A DNA stretch of 64,000 bases. It comes from Candidatus Gastranaerophilales bacterium (GTDB taxonomy: Bacteria > Cyanobacteriota > Vampirovibrionia > Gastranaerophilales > Gastranaerophilaceae). The notes under the pieces are model-generated. The model did not search any database, had not been told where the DNA came from, and saw only the letters and a list, made by a program, of their open reading frames with translations. A program made the position numbers and the translations under genes. Positions 24,001-34,311 of this stretch are shown here, piece by piece; position 1 is the stretch's first letter; the number at the start of each line of letters is the position of its first letter. The stretch covers positions 62,001-126,000 of the forward strand of contig CALUUN010000005.1 in assembly GCA_944323995.1 (NCBI GenBank). Reading direction: 5' to 3'.

Positions 24001-25755
24001 TTATTTGATATCACGATATGAATTTGCAAACTTGTCAGAATATACAGTATGCAATAGTTCATGTGCTTTATGTGAATTGGGATACTCCAGATATTCCTGA
24101 TAAAGTTTTTGTATTGAAGGATTCATATGAGATTTGCGTTTTTGCATTGCGCTGTCCTCTTTGTAAAGTCCTTCAGCACGTTCAGCTTTGATTTTTGAAT
24201 CATTGCAGCTTGTCGGCTGTCCGCCGCCGTTTATACAGCCTCCGGGACATGCCATAACCTCAAGCATCTGGAATTGTGCCTTGCCGGATTTGATTTCCTG
24301 AATTGATTTTTCAGCCTCTTTTAGAGTTGAAACAACTCTGACGACAAGTTTTGTACCTTTCAAGTCAAGTTCAACGTCGCGGCATCTGTTTGAGGTTCCT
24401 CTTAACTGTTTTATATCAACATCATTAAGAACTTCGCCCGTTGCAAATTCATAAGCCGTTCTGACAGCAGCTTCCGCAACACCGCCGGAGGCTCCGAATA
24501 TTGTACCTGCGCCTGTATATTCACCGAACGGAGAATCGTTGTCCTCGCCTTCAAGTGCATTAAAATTGATACCTGCTTCTTTTATCATGCGTCCGAGTTC
24601 TTTTGTTGTCAGAACATAGTCGGTATCAGGTTTGTTATTGTGCGATAATTCCGAACGTTTGCATTCGTATTTTTTTGCCGTACAAGGCATGATTGCAACA
24701 ATAACCAGATTTTCCCTTTCCACGTTGAAATGTTTCGGAACAAGTTCTGACAATACCGGTGAAAGCATCGACATTGGTGATTTGCAGCTTGAAAGATGTT
24801 TCAGCATGTCAGGATGATGATCTTCAAGATATTTCACCCATGCAGGACAGCACGAAGTAAACAGCGGAAGGTTTTTGCCGGATTTTAATCTTTCCAAAAA
24901 TTCGGTTGCCTCTTCCATTATGGTTAAATCCGCTCCGAAATTAGTATCAAAAACAAGGTTAAAACCGATTTTTCTGAGCGCTGCGTTCATCAATTTGATT
25001 GTGTTTTCACCCGGCTGCAGCCCGAAAATTTCACCCAGCGCAACACGTGTTGCAGGTGCCATCTGTACCGCAACCGTTTTTGCCGGATTTGTAATTTCTT
25101 GCCATACGGCTTCAACATCTGATTTTATTGTTAACGCTCCCGTAGGGCATACTGCAGCGCACTGCCCGCAGTTTACACAGTCAACCTGACCGAGCGGTCT
25201 GCCGTTAATCGGCTGGACAACTGTTTTTGAACCTCTGTTTGCAAAACCTAAAACTGCATGTCCTTGAAATTCACTGCATGCTCTCACGCAGGCTCCGCAG
25301 AGAATACATTTGTTCGGATCTCTGACAAGCGAAGGGGAACTGTCATCTATCGGAAGGTATTCGTCCTGTGCTTTCTCTGCGTAGCGAATTTTTTTGATTC
25401 CGTATTCTTCCGAATATTTTTGAAGCTCGCAGTCACCTGATTTTTCGCATGTTAAGCATTCTTTATCATGGTTTGCAAGCAAAAGTTCAAGAACAGTTTT
25501 TCTTATTCTGCGTGTTTTTTCAGTGTTAAGGTGAATTTTTAAACCGGCTTCGGGAGGCATTGTGCAGGAGGACTGTATTCCGCGTCCTTCAACTTCCACA
25601 ACACACATTCTGCATGCTCCAAATGAGGTTAAGTCCGGCCTGTAGCAAAATGTCGGAACGTTCATGCCGGCTTTTCTTATTACCTCAAGCAGATTTGGTT
25701 CGTCTGTAAATTCAACTTCTTTTCCGTCAATAAATAATGTTTTTTTATCTGTCAT
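24001..25755 (-). CDS. hydA: [FeFe] hydrogenase catalytic subunit of a bifurcating complex
   Basis: 584 residues. The N-terminal 2Fe-2S site uses C37, C48, C51 and C64. A His-ligated 4Fe-4S site is HDKECLTC (96-103) plus C109. Two 4Fe-4S ferredoxin motifs start at C150 and C193. The H-cluster motifs are complete: TSCCPAW 300-306, MPCTAKKYE 356-364 and EVMACPGGCINGGGQP near 499-514. The enzyme produces or consumes H2 in the cytoplasm. It lies downstream of NuoF- and NuoE-like genes, the layout of NAD-linked, electron-bifurcating HydABC/Hnd hydrogenases. Confidence 0.97.
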   Translation of the reverse strand: MTDKKTLFIDGKEVEFTDEPNLLEVIRKAGMNVPTFCYRPDLTSFGACRMCVVEVEGRGIQSSCTMPPEAGLKIHLNTEKTRRIRKTVLELLLANHDKECLTCEKSGDCELQKYSEEYGIKKIRYAEKAQDEYLPIDDSSPSLVRDPNKCILCGACVRACSEFQGHAVLGFANRGSKTVVQPINGRPLGQVDCVNCGQCAAVCPTGALTIKSDVEAVWQEITNPAKTVAVQMAPATRVALGEIFGLQPGENTIKLMNAALRKIGFNLVFDTNFGADLTIMEEATEFLERLKSGKNLPLFTSCCPAWVKYLEDHHPDMLKHLSSCKSPMSMLSPVLSELVPKHFNVERENLVIVAIMPCTAKKYECKRSELSHNNKPDTDYVLTTKELGRMIKEAGINFNALEGEDNDSPFGEYTGAGTIFGASGGVAEAAVRTAYEFATGEVLNDVDIKQLRGTSNRCRDVELDLKGTKLVVRVVSTLKEAEKSIQEIKSGKAQFQMLEVMACPGGCINGGGQPTSCNDSKIKAERAEGLYKEDSAMQKRKSHMNPSIQKLYQEYLEYPNSHKAHELLHTVYSDKFANSYRDIK

Positions 25756-25769
25756 TTTTTATTTCCTTA

Positions 25770-27632
25770 TTATTTTAATTCTATTGCCTTAAACGGACAG
25801 CTTTTTAAGCAGGCTTCGCACTTGATGCATTTTGTTTGATCAATGTGGTGAGGCTGTTTTACCGTTCCTTCAATTGCACCGACAGGACATGTTCTTGCGC
25901 ATTTTGTGCAGCCTTTGCATTTTTCTTCGTTTATCACGACGGTTTTCAACGCCGTACAAACACCGGCCGGACATTTTTTGTCCACAATGTGCGCAATGTA
26001 TTCATCCCTGAAGTATTTTAATGTTGAAAGTACCGGATTCGGAGCTGTTTTCCCGAGTCCGCACAATGAGCCGTCTTTTACGGTATGTGCAAGCTCTTCC
26101 AGCAAATCCAAATCAGAAAGCTCACCGCGTCCGGCAACTATTTTTTCAAGAATTTTCAGCATGTTTTTGGTGCCTTCGCGGCAAGGAACACATTTTCCGC
26201 AGCTTTCATTTTTGGTGAAGTTCATGAAAAATCTTGCAACTTCAACCATACAGGTATCCTCGGCCATTACGACCAGACCGCCTGAGCCGACCATTGCGCC
26301 CGCTTTTATAAGACTGTCGTAATCCATTGGCAAGTCAAGGTGTTCTTCCGTCAAACATCCGCCTGACGGGCCGCCGATTTGTACAGCCTTAAATTTTTTG
26401 CCGCCGCGTATTCCGCCGCCTATATCAAAAATAATTTGTCTTAATGTTGTACCCATCGGAACTTCAATCAAGCCGGTATTGTTAACTTCGCCTGTCAGGG
26501 CAAACGTTTTTGTACCTTTTGAAGTTTCGGTACCCATTTGAGCAAACCAGTCAGCACCGTTAAGAATTATGACCGGTACGTTTGCAAGGGTTTCAACGTT
26601 ATTAATCAAAGTCGGTCTGCCGAATAAACCCTTGTTTGCGGGAAAAGGCGGTTTAGGTCTTGGCATGCCGCGTTCGCCTTCAATAGATGCAATAAGCGCG
26701 GTTTCTTCGCCGCATACAAATGCTCCGGCGCCTTCTTTTATGTGAATTGTAAATGAAAATCCGCTGCCCATAATATTTTCACCTAAGAAATGTCTTTCTT
26801 CGGCATCTTTTATTGCTTTTTTCAAACGTTCTATTGCAAGCGGGTACTCGGCTCTTACATAAATATAACCTTCGTCCGCTCCGATTGCAAAAGCTGCGAT
26901 AGCCATACCTTCAAGAAGTTTATGCGGGTCGCCTTCCATAATACTTCTGTCCATAAAAGCTCCGGGGTCGCCCTCGTCACCGTTACATACGACGTAAGAT
27001 TTTCCGCCTCTGTTTGCGGCTGTAAATCTCCATTTTCTTCCTGTCGGAAATCCCCCGCCCCCGCGGCCTCTGAGGCCTGATTTTTCTATAGTTTCAATTA
27101 CCGCTTCCGGATTGTTTTCTTCAAGAACGTTATAAAGCGCCTCATAACCTCTCACCGCAATTGCTTCGTCGATATTTTCAGCATTTATGTTCCCGCAGTT
27201 TTTGAGCGCTGTTCTGCTTTGTTTTGCGTAAAAATTAATATCTTCGTCCTTGAAAACATGTTCTTTTGTCTGCGGGTCGGTATATAAAAGTCTTTCAACC
27301 GGTTTGCCGCCTCTTATGTGAGTTTCGTAAATTTCTTCGACATCTTTGTATCTTACTTTAACATAAGTTACGTGTTTATCCGGAATGCTTACCAGAACGC
27401 CCTGTTCACAAAATCCGTGGCATCCTGTCGGCACTATTGTCATTTTGTCGTAATCAGTCAAAACTGATACATCGGCACCGAGTTCTTTAAATCTTTCTAT
27501 TACACCGAGCGAACCGTTTGCGACACAGCCTGTTCCGGCGCATACAAGAACACGGAGTCCCTGTTTTTTTATATTTTCCTGTGCTTTTTTCTGTTCTTCT
27601 TTTATGTCTATACTTAAACTTGTTTTTTCCAT
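25770..27632 (-). CDS. hydB: NuoF-like flavoprotein subunit of the bifurcating hydrogenase
   Basis: 620 residues. An N-terminal thioredoxin-like 2Fe-2S domain (CAGTGCVANGS near 31) precedes the FMN/NADH module, which has GLRGRGGGGFPTGRKW near 187 and CNGDEGDPGAF. The ESCGKCVPCREGT cluster motif follows. A C-terminal pair of 4Fe-4S motifs (CKGCTKCARTCP, CIKCEACLKSCP) completes it. This subunit exchanges electrons with NAD(H) and ferredoxin. It starts 1 bp after hydC and ends 14 bp before hydA. Confidence 0.96.
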   Translation of the reverse strand: MEKTSLSIDIKEEQKKAQENIKKQGLRVLVCAGTGCVANGSLGVIERFKELGADVSVLTDYDKMTIVPTGCHGFCEQGVLVSIPDKHVTYVKVRYKDVEEIYETHIRGGKPVERLLYTDPQTKEHVFKDEDINFYAKQSRTALKNCGNINAENIDEAIAVRGYEALYNVLEENNPEAVIETIEKSGLRGRGGGGFPTGRKWRFTAANRGGKSYVVCNGDEGDPGAFMDRSIMEGDPHKLLEGMAIAAFAIGADEGYIYVRAEYPLAIERLKKAIKDAEERHFLGENIMGSGFSFTIHIKEGAGAFVCGEETALIASIEGERGMPRPKPPFPANKGLFGRPTLINNVETLANVPVIILNGADWFAQMGTETSKGTKTFALTGEVNNTGLIEVPMGTTLRQIIFDIGGGIRGGKKFKAVQIGGPSGGCLTEEHLDLPMDYDSLIKAGAMVGSGGLVVMAEDTCMVEVARFFMNFTKNESCGKCVPCREGTKNMLKILEKIVAGRGELSDLDLLEELAHTVKDGSLCGLGKTAPNPVLSTLKYFRDEYIAHIVDKKCPAGVCTALKTVVINEEKCKGCTKCARTCPVGAIEGTVKQPHHIDQTKCIKCEACLKSCPFKAIELK

Positions 27633-27633
27633 A

Positions 27634-28128
27634 TTATTCTTCCTCTTTTAAAAGGGTATCAATTACTATGCTTATTGCATCCGATGTCATTTGCGGATAT
27701 ACTTTTCCGTTAATTACAACAACCGGAGCAAGCCCGCATGCGCCCAGACAGCTTACCGTTTCCAGTGAAAACAGTCCGTTTTCGCTTGTTAATTGTCCTT
27801 CTTTAATGTTAAGTTTATTTCTTATTGCGTTTAACACAGGCATTGAACCTCTGACGTGGCAGGCTGTTCCGTCGCATACTTTTATTTCAAACTTGCCTTT
27901 CGGCTCAAGTGAAAATTGCGCATAAAACGTTGCCACACCGAAAACGGTTGCGGGAGAAAGCCCTTCAACTTTTGTACCTATGTAAATAAGTGCTTCTTCA
28001 GGCAGGTATCTGTACTCCTCCTGAACTTTTTGCAAGATTGCAATCAGGCTGGATTTTTTGTAATCGAACGATTTCAAAATCTCATCCAGTTTCGCTGTGC
28101 TTATCTTGTGAGAATTGATTGTATCCAT
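27634..28128 (-). CDS. hydC: NuoE-like 2Fe-2S subunit of the bifurcating hydrogenase
   Basis: 164 residues from the ATG at 28128, which has CAGGAG; the open frame extends to 28194 without a site. It is a thioredoxin-like ferredoxin with the four NuoE cysteines visible in CDGTACHVRGS and SCLGACGLAP. It is first in the operon hydC-hydB-hydA, the trimer that couples NADH and ferredoxin oxidation to H2 formation. Confidence 0.95.
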   Translation of the reverse strand: MDTINSHKISTAKLDEILKSFDYKKSSLIAILQKVQEEYRYLPEEALIYIGTKVEGLSPATVFGVATFYAQFSLEPKGKFEIKVCDGTACHVRGSMPVLNAIRNKLNIKEGQLTSENGLFSLETVSCLGACGLAPVVVINGKVYPQMTSDAISIVIDTLLKEEE

Positions 28129-28209
28129 TATTAACTCCTGTCCGGCTATAATTTGCCTTAAACATATTATTGCATGCCGTGAGTTGAAAATCAAGAAATT
28201 TATTTTACT

Positions 28210-28848
28210 TTATAAAATCCTGTTGCAGTAATCTTTAATCGGGCATTGTTCGCATTTAGGGTTTATCGGTTTGCAGATATTTTGGCCGTGGGTTACAAGA
28301 AGTGAATTTATATCAATCCAGTATTTTTGGGGCAGTTTTTTTCTCAGTGCAAATTCTGTTTCTTCGGGATTTTTTGTTTTTACGTAACCGAGCCTGTTTG
28401 AAATTCTGTGCACGTGAACATCAACGCAGATTGCGGGTTTATGAAAACCTTCACTGAGTACAAGGTTGGCTGTTTTTCTGCCTACACCGTTGAATTTTAC
28501 AAGTTCTTCTATTTCATCCGGAACTTTGGAGTTGTATTTTTCAACAAGCTCTTTTGAAAGTTCAACAATTTGTTTTGCTTTGTTTGCATAAAATCCCACA
28601 GGATAAATAGCTTTTTCAAGAACTTTCGGATCCAGTTTTGCAAAATCTTCGGGAGTTTTGCCGAGTTTAAGCATTCTTAAAGTCGCGGGATAAGTTGTTT
28701 TGTCATTTGTTCTTAAACTTAAAATGCAGGCTATTAACACTATAAACGGATCTTTAAAGCCGTCCATAAGTTTTACGAAATCACTTCTTGGCTGTTCTGC
28801 GGCTTTTAACAAAGCTACGATTTTCTCCATATTAACGTCTTTTGACAT
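28210..28848 (-). CDS. nth: Endonuclease III (DNA glycosylase/AP lyase)
   Basis: 212 residues. The helix-hairpin-helix [20 protein letters not shown] contains the catalytic Lys, followed by the catalytic Asp in [14 protein letters not shown]. The C-terminal [17 protein letters not shown] binds the 4Fe-4S cluster. It excises oxidised pyrimidines. Its start overlaps the lpxK end by 17 bp, so the two are translated from one message. Confidence 0.95.
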   Translation of the reverse strand: MSKDVNMEKIVALLKAAEQPRSDFVKLMDGFKDPFIVLIACILSLRTNDKTTYPATLRMLKLGKTPEDFAKLDPKVLEKAIYPVGFYANKAKQIVELSKELVEKYNSKVPDEIEELVKFNGVGRKTANLVLSEGFHKPAICVDVHVHRISNRLGYVKTKNPEETEFALRKKLPQKYWIDINSLLVTHGQNICKPINPKCEQCPIKDYCNRIL

Positions 28849-29860
28849 TTAAAAGCCTTTCGACATCAATTGTTGTCTTTAATTTAAGAGCATAGATATT
28901 ATCTTTATCAAATCTCAAAAGTTTCACGGCATCTTTTTCGGTTGTTATTATATTGCCTTCAATATCAATCAAATCAATCGGTGAATACTGATGGTGATCA
29001 TCAAAAGAGATTGTTTTTTTAAGATAAAAATCCGACAAAAAATCAAAAAATTGCTGCGGTTGTCCGATAGCGCAGATTGCGGTGGCAGTTCCGCCTGGTT
29101 CAAGGTGTTCGCCTGTTTTTATGTTATAGATGTAATCAGGTTCGGTATAGCAGACAAGGGTTTCTATGCTTAGCCGTTTTTGCATAATGTTTGCGAATTT
29201 TTCGGCTTTGGTGTGGTCGGTATTTTTGCTTACTATAACGAGTTTGTCAATTCTGTCGAGCGCTTCTGCGCCTTCTCTCAGAGGGCCGGCCGGAAGAAGT
29301 TTTTCATTTCCGAGTCCCATTTTGCTGTCCATAAGGACTATATCAATATCGCGGTAAAGTTTTCTGTGCTGGAATCCGTCGTCAAGTATTATTTTATTGA
29401 CCCCGAATTTTTCTATCGCGTATTTTGCGGCCAGATATCTGTTTTTGCATGTTAGAACGCAGGCCCCTTGAGCCTTTTGCGCAAGCCAGAAGGGTTCATC
29501 CCCAGCCATAGCGGCGGTGTAGTGTACGTATTGGCCGTCAGAAATTACGTTTACTTTATTGTTTGGAAGTTTTCCGCCGTATCCGCGTGAGATTATAGCG
29601 ACTTTTTCGCCTTTTTTGATATAATATCTTGCTATTTCAAGAACAACAGGCGTTTTGCCGACGCCGCCGGTTGTCATGTTCCCGACCGATACCACAAAAG
29701 CGCCGACTTTTTTCGGCCGGAGTATTTTTTTATCGTAAAGCCAGTTTTTAAATGCGCTTCCGGCTCCGTATACATAAGAACAGTATTCCAACAGAGTGAC
29801 CGGAATTCCCCGGGCATTGCGGTCATAATGTAGCTGTGTAATTTTTGTTTTTAAATTCAT
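28832..29860 (-). CDS. lpxK: Tetraacyldisaccharide 4'-kinase
   Basis: 342 residues. An N-terminal membrane-associated helix precedes the P-loop [12 protein letters not shown] near 61-72. [19 protein letters not shown] is the LpxK signature. It phosphorylates the lipid A precursor at the inner membrane, so the cell should make lipid A and have an LPS-type outer membrane. It lies 6 bp downstream of the MCE gene. Confidence 0.94.
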   Translation of the reverse strand: MNLKTKITQLHYDRNARGIPVTLLEYCSYVYGAGSAFKNWLYDKKILRPKKVGAFVVSVGNMTTGGVGKTPVVLEIARYYIKKGEKVAIISRGYGGKLPNNKVNVISDGQYVHYTAAMAGDEPFWLAQKAQGACVLTCKNRYLAAKYAIEKFGVNKIILDDGFQHRKLYRDIDIVLMDSKMGLGNEKLLPAGPLREGAEALDRIDKLVIVSKNTDHTKAEKFANIMQKRLSIETLVCYTEPDYIYNIKTGEHLEPGGTATAICAIGQPQQFFDFLSDFYLKKTISFDDHHQYSPIDLIDIEGNIITTEKDAVKLLRFDKDNIYALKLKTTIDVERLLNVKRR

Positions 29861-29866
29861 AATTCT

Positions 29867-31225
29867 TTAGAACATTAATCTGAATAATAAAAATCTTTTG
29901 TTTAGTTTTTCCGAGAATTTTCTCAGATTGCAGGTTGTAACAGCCGTATCTTCAACGATTTGCTGAAGTTCGGTTTTATTGTCCGGTGTAACCTGATTTA
30001 ATGAAGCAAGTGTTGTTGAAACATCGCTCATTGCTTTATTTACGCTGTTTATAGTAGCCGTCAAATCTTTTTTCAGATTATCATCTTTTGTCATTGAGTT
30101 AATATATGTACTGATTTCGTTTACGTTGTGCGTTATTACTCTTAAATCAGCTGCAATGGCTTCAGCGTTGCCGTTATCCATGATTTTGTTCAGATTTTTG
30201 GACAACAGATCAAGCGAATCCGCCGTTGAATACAATTTTGTTTTAAATTCTTTGTCGCCGATAATATTGTTAAGGTTATCTGACAATTTTGAAAAATCGT
30301 TGCTTGTTCTGTCAAGCAGTGTCATTAATTCTTTTAAATCACCCTGTGACGCATCAATAAGTTTGTCAAATTTAGCGATAGTTTCAGCTGATTGTGATGT
30401 CAAAGAATTTATGTTATTTACAGACATCTGGAGTTCTGCGATAACTTCGTCCGATAACAGATCGTTAATTTTTCTGTTGGTTTCGGTAAGTGATTCAGCG
30501 GCTTTGTATTGCCATTCCATAAAGTCTGCAATTCGCATCGGTTCAATAATCGTGTATTGTGAATTTTGTGCCGGATAGGGGAGAATTGTGTCGTCAAGAG
30601 TTGAGATTCTTAATTTTTTTGTGTCTTTATTATATACCGGATACCCTTTCATAAATTCCGGTAATATTAACCCCGGCAAATCAACCACGTAATCTATTTT
30701 GTAGGCATAAGTTGTTTCAATACTGTCCCTGAAATTATACGGAACAGCATCTTTTGAGATTACTTCAATATTTTTAACTTTTCCGACGTCGTAATACTTG
30801 TCGTCGAGTTTCATTTCAACAGGGTCATCCTGATATAAAATATCTTTACTTTTCATTGGAATAAAAAGGGTTCTTGTTTTAGGCGGTGTAATTTCCAGAA
30901 ACAATTCACCTATAAGTCCCGATTGCTGAATAGTAAACAGTGACGCGCGCGGAATATCAATATCAGGATCTGTTATAACAAATTTTACCTTTACAAAATT
31001 ATTTTCACCGTCGATTACGGGTGTAATTTCTTCCACCTGTCCGACACGGATACCCATCATCTGAACTCCCGCACCGGGGCGCATGCCGTTGACGTCTTTA
31101 AACTGAACTTCAATTCTTTCGGCATTTGAAAACGTTCTGCCTTTGACTTTAAAAACTACTCCGAAAAGTAATACCAGTGCTATTAATGTTAAAAGACCTA
31201 CTTTGAATGATGATGAGAATTTCAT
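29867..31225 (-). CDS. mlaD: MCE/MlaD family lipid-transport protein
   Basis: 452 residues, much longer than E. coli MlaD. One N-terminal membrane helix (KVGLLTLIALVLLFGVVFKVKG) is followed by an MCE domain (about 38-115, IEVQFKDVNGMRPGAGVQMMGI...GQV). A long helical C-terminus with repeated heptads and Asn-rich turns follows. In the family, MCE rings carry phospholipids across the periplasm. The MlaE/MlaF partners are probably 409-1961. Grouping with lpxK suggests an envelope-biogenesis operon. Confidence 0.9.
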   Translation of the reverse strand: MKFSSSFKVGLLTLIALVLLFGVVFKVKGRTFSNAERIEVQFKDVNGMRPGAGVQMMGIRVGQVEEITPVIDGENNFVKVKFVITDPDIDIPRASLFTIQQSGLIGELFLEITPPKTRTLFIPMKSKDILYQDDPVEMKLDDKYYDVGKVKNIEVISKDAVPYNFRDSIETTYAYKIDYVVDLPGLILPEFMKGYPVYNKDTKKLRISTLDDTILPYPAQNSQYTIIEPMRIADFMEWQYKAAESLTETNRKINDLLSDEVIAELQMSVNNINSLTSQSAETIAKFDKLIDASQGDLKELMTLLDRTSNDFSKLSDNLNNIIGDKEFKTKLYSTADSLDLLSKNLNKIMDNGNAEAIAADLRVITHNVNEISTYINSMTKDDNLKKDLTATINSVNKAMSDVSTTLASLNQVTPDNKTELQQIVEDTAVTTCNLRKFSEKLNKRFLLFRLMF

Positions 31226-31337
31226 TTAATCCCTCTTATATTCTGTACGCCTTTTATTGTAGCAAAAAACTTTTTGAAATGCAAAAATGTTTAATTGAAG
31301 CTGTCAGCTCAACTATATTAAAGAATTTACCCCCGGT

Positions 31338-32045
31338 TTACAAATAATTTGCCAGAATATTTTTTACGTAATTCTGTGTTTCTTTATAAGGCGGAACTCC
31401 GTCATATTTATCTACTGCTCCGGGGCCGGCGTTATATGCGGCCAGTGCAAGAATTATGTTGCCGTTATATTTTTGAAGCATTGATTTTAAATACCTTACG
31501 CCGCCGTCCACATTTTGAACCGGATTGTATGCATCTGTTACGCCGAGGCCTTTGGCGGTTGCGGGCATGAGCTGCATTAACCCCATTGCGCCGGCTTTAG
31601 ACTTTGCTTTCGGATTAAATCCTGATTCCTGTTTGATAAGTGCTTTTACCAGCTTATCGTCTACACCGTGCTTGTTTGCTATCTGTTCGACCATATCCAT
31701 TATCTGGTTTTTAGTGGGATTTTGCGTTGTTGCGGAATTTGTTGCGGCTGCTGCCTGCATCAGTGCCGTATTAAGGCTGTCCGTCGGGTCTGTTTTTACT
31801 ATCTGAGCATTTACGCGCATTGATTCCGGATTCAGTAAAAGATTACCGAAATTGACTTTTTGCGCGGATGATAAAACTTTTTCAAAGGATTGTACATTCG
31901 GATTTGCCGGAGGTGCGATGTTGTTTGCCTGATTTATCCGGTTGTTATAAAAATTATTAACATACTGATTCATTTGCGCAGCACGCTGCATTGCCGCTGC
32001 CTGCCCGCTGCTGTTCAATAATCTTTGTAACATCTGTGAAAACAT
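31338..32045 (-). CDS. SLT-type lytic transglycosylase
   Basis: 235 residues. The C-terminal SLT domain (about 120-235) has VKALIKQESGFNPKAKSKAGA with the catalytic Glu, GLMQLMPATAKGLGV and AAYNAGPGAV. It cleaves the glycan strands of peptidoglycan. There is no signal peptide; the N-terminus is Asn/Ala/Gln-rich and contains KVNFGNLL. Export may therefore depend on another route, possibly flagellar. Two ribosome-site-like motifs (GAGGG, AGGAT) precede the ATG. Confidence 0.9.
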   Translation of the reverse strand: MFSQMLQRLLNSSGQAAAMQRAAQMNQYVNNFYNNRINQANNIAPPANPNVQSFEKVLSSAQKVNFGNLLLNPESMRVNAQIVKTDPTDSLNTALMQAAAATNSATTQNPTKNQIMDMVEQIANKHGVDDKLVKALIKQESGFNPKAKSKAGAMGLMQLMPATAKGLGVTDAYNPVQNVDGGVRYLKSMLQKYNGNIILALAAYNAGPGAVDKYDGVPPYKETQNYVKNILANYL

Positions 32046-32135
32046 TATCCTACCCTCAATTATATTCTACACGTTAGAACTAACTTTGGTATCATATAAA
32101 TTAAGGATTTTTGGCGAAATGTCAATTGCACGGAC

Positions 32136-33179
32136 TTATTTAATATACATGCAATCGCCGTAAGAAAAAAATCTGTATTTATTCTCAATGGCCTCTTTAT
32201 ATGCTCGGAAAATAAAATCTTTTCCCGCAAGTGCACTCACAAGCATTAAAAGCGTTGATTTCGGCAGGTGAAAGTTTGTTATAAGATTGTCAATTACCTT
32301 AAATTCATAAGGCGGGTAAATAAAAAGTTCCGAGTGATCATGGCAGGCCTGAATTTTTCCGTATTTTTGAAACGCGGTTTCAAGCGTTCTTACGGTTGTT
32401 GTGCCGACTGCAACAATTTTTTTGCCTGATTTTTTAGCCTTATTAATTATATCTGCTGTTTTTTCGGTTATTACAAAAGTTTCCGAGTGCATTTTATGCT
32501 CAAGTATGTTTTCGCATTTTACCGGTCTGAAAGTTCCAAGCCCTACGTTCAAGGTTACATAAGCGATTTCTACCCCTTTTGATTTCAGTTTATCAAGAAT
32601 TTCTGTTGTAAAGTGCAGGCCGGCTGTCGGCGCCGCAACCGAACCCTCATCTTTTGCGTAAACTGTCTGGTAGCGTTCGGTGTCAAAATTTTTTAACTTT
32701 TCGGATTGAATTTTTCTCTCTATGTATGGCGGCAGCGGTATGTTTCCAACCCTGTGCAGAATTTCAAACAAATCCCCCTGATATATCATCTCCGCAAGCC
32801 ATTCACCGTCATCTTCAAGCCGTTTTATTGCCCGAACACTTAATTCATCGCTGATTTTTATAACCGTGTCAGGTTTTACCCTTTTGGAAGGTTTTATAAG
32901 GCATGACCAGTTCTTGCCTTCTTTTGATTCAAGCAAAAAGACTTCAATTTTTGCGCCGGTTGCTTTTGTGCCGTAAAGTCTTGCCGGAAGAACTTTTGTG
33001 TCGTTTAAAACAAGTAACGTGTTTTCGTCCAAATAATCAATAATGTCGTAAAAATGCCTGTGCTCAATTGTTTGATTTTTTCTGTCCAAAACAAGCATTC
33101 TTGAATTTTCGCGCCTGTCCGCAGGCATTTGTGCAATCAATTCCTCCGGCAGTTCATAATCAAATTCCGAAACTAACAT
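32136..33179 (-). CDS. queA: S-adenosylmethionine:tRNA ribosyltransferase-isomerase
   Basis: 347 residues, full length. It has the QueA start FDYELPEELIAQMPADRRENSRML, the mid-protein AAPTAGLHFT segment and the C-terminal SYGDCMYI. It adds the epoxycyclopentane ring to preQ1 in the queuosine pathway of tRNA modification. Its ATG overlaps the yidC stop as TAATG, so it is translationally coupled. Confidence 0.96.
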   Translation of the reverse strand: MLVSEFDYELPEELIAQMPADRRENSRMLVLDRKNQTIEHRHFYDIIDYLDENTLLVLNDTKVLPARLYGTKATGAKIEVFLLESKEGKNWSCLIKPSKRVKPDTVIKISDELSVRAIKRLEDDGEWLAEMIYQGDLFEILHRVGNIPLPPYIERKIQSEKLKNFDTERYQTVYAKDEGSVAAPTAGLHFTTEILDKLKSKGVEIAYVTLNVGLGTFRPVKCENILEHKMHSETFVITEKTADIINKAKKSGKKIVAVGTTTVRTLETAFQKYGKIQACHDHSELFIYPPYEFKVIDNLITNFHLPKSTLLMLVSALAGKDFIFRAYKEAIENKYRFFSYGDCMYIK

Positions 33180-34267
33180 TATTCTTTATTATCCACTTTT
33201 TTCGCGTTTTTTAAATCTATGTCGTCAACCTGCTGTTTTTTGTGCGCTTCTTCAATATCCATCTGCTTGTTGACTATAACGGTCTGCAATATCTGGATTA
33301 AATTGCTTGTCACAAGATATAACAAAACACCTGCAGGAATAGGAATTATTACAAATGTTGCGATAATCATTATCGGCATGAATGTTCCCATTGATTTTTG
33401 TATGGCAGCCTGCGTCGGATCTTGAGACGCCGTGTCTGTGTGCGATGTCGCCATCATTACTTTTTGCGAGATAAACATGGTTAACCCGAAAAGAACTATC
33501 AAAAGCAGTACGTCATAGTGGAACGATTGTTTAACTTCAATCGAAGGCACTGATGCCGCTAAAATTTCCCCCTGACGTTCAAACGTTACGGTTTCGCTTT
33601 CTTTTGTGTTCATATCGGTAATTACTGCTTCAGCTTTTTCTATCTTTTGCAGCTGGCTGAATTTCAAGTTTAAATTGTCAAGGCTGATTTTGAAATCAAT
33701 GGGTTCGCCCGGAACCAGTTCGCCCTGAATTTCCAGCGCCTGATTAGGTTTTGAAATTTTTACGTTCTCAAGAGTTTCATCCGGCAAATATACAACCGCT
33801 GTCTTGCCTAAAATGAATTTATCAAATTTAGATGCGCCCATTACTCCGTCGTTTGAAATTCCGGCTGAGGCGCGAAGCGTTGTGTCAAGTCTGTTTACGA
33901 ATAAAAACGGTGCGTCGCCGGCCATCTGTATGAATTGCGGACTCATCAGCGCCGAATATAACAGTATGAATATCGGCATCTGGATTAATAAAGGCATGCA
34001 GCCGCCCATCGGGTTGAATTTGTGCTCTTTATAAAATTCCATCAGCTTCTGCTGCATTACCTGTGGGTTGCTCTTGTATCTGTCCTGTATCGCTTTTAAT
34101 TTCGGCTGTAATGTCTGCATCATCCGCATTGAACGCTGCTGTGACACGTTTAAAGGCCAAAGGCAAAGTCTTACAAGTACGGTTAACGCTATTATCGCCC
34201 ACCCGTAATTGCCTACGATTGATGCCAGTTTACCTAAAAATTCTATTGTTAATGTTGTAAAATCCAA
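33179..34267 (-). CDS. yidC: YidC/Oxa1 membrane protein insertase
   Basis: 362 residues, beginning with TTG. The Oxa1 core is clear: GWAIIALTVLVRLCLWPLN with the groove Arg, a cytoplasmic helical hairpin, NPMGGCMPLLIQMPIFILLY, and two late helices ending near 335. About 130 residues are inserted between the second and third conserved helices (~130-255), predicted periplasmic and beta-rich. The large N-terminal P1 domain of proteobacterial YidC is absent. It inserts membrane proteins alone or with Sec. Confidence 0.93.
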   Translation of the reverse strand: MDFTTLTIEFLGKLASIVGNYGWAIIALTVLVRLCLWPLNVSQQRSMRMMQTLQPKLKAIQDRYKSNPQVMQQKLMEFYKEHKFNPMGGCMPLLIQMPIFILLYSALMSPQFIQMAGDAPFLFVNRLDTTLRASAGISNDGVMGASKFDKFILGKTAVVYLPDETLENVKISKPNQALEIQGELVPGEPIDFKISLDNLNLKFSQLQKIEKAEAVITDMNTKESETVTFERQGEILAASVPSIEVKQSFHYDVLLLIVLFGLTMFISQKVMMATSHTDTASQDPTQAAIQKSMGTFMPIMIIATFVIIPIPAGVLLYLVTSNLIQILQTVIVNKQMDIEEAHKKQQVDDIDLKNAKKVDNKE

Positions 34268-34311
34268 TGTCCCTAATCCTCTTACTCTGTATATGAACGG
34301 CCTTTTTTAAA

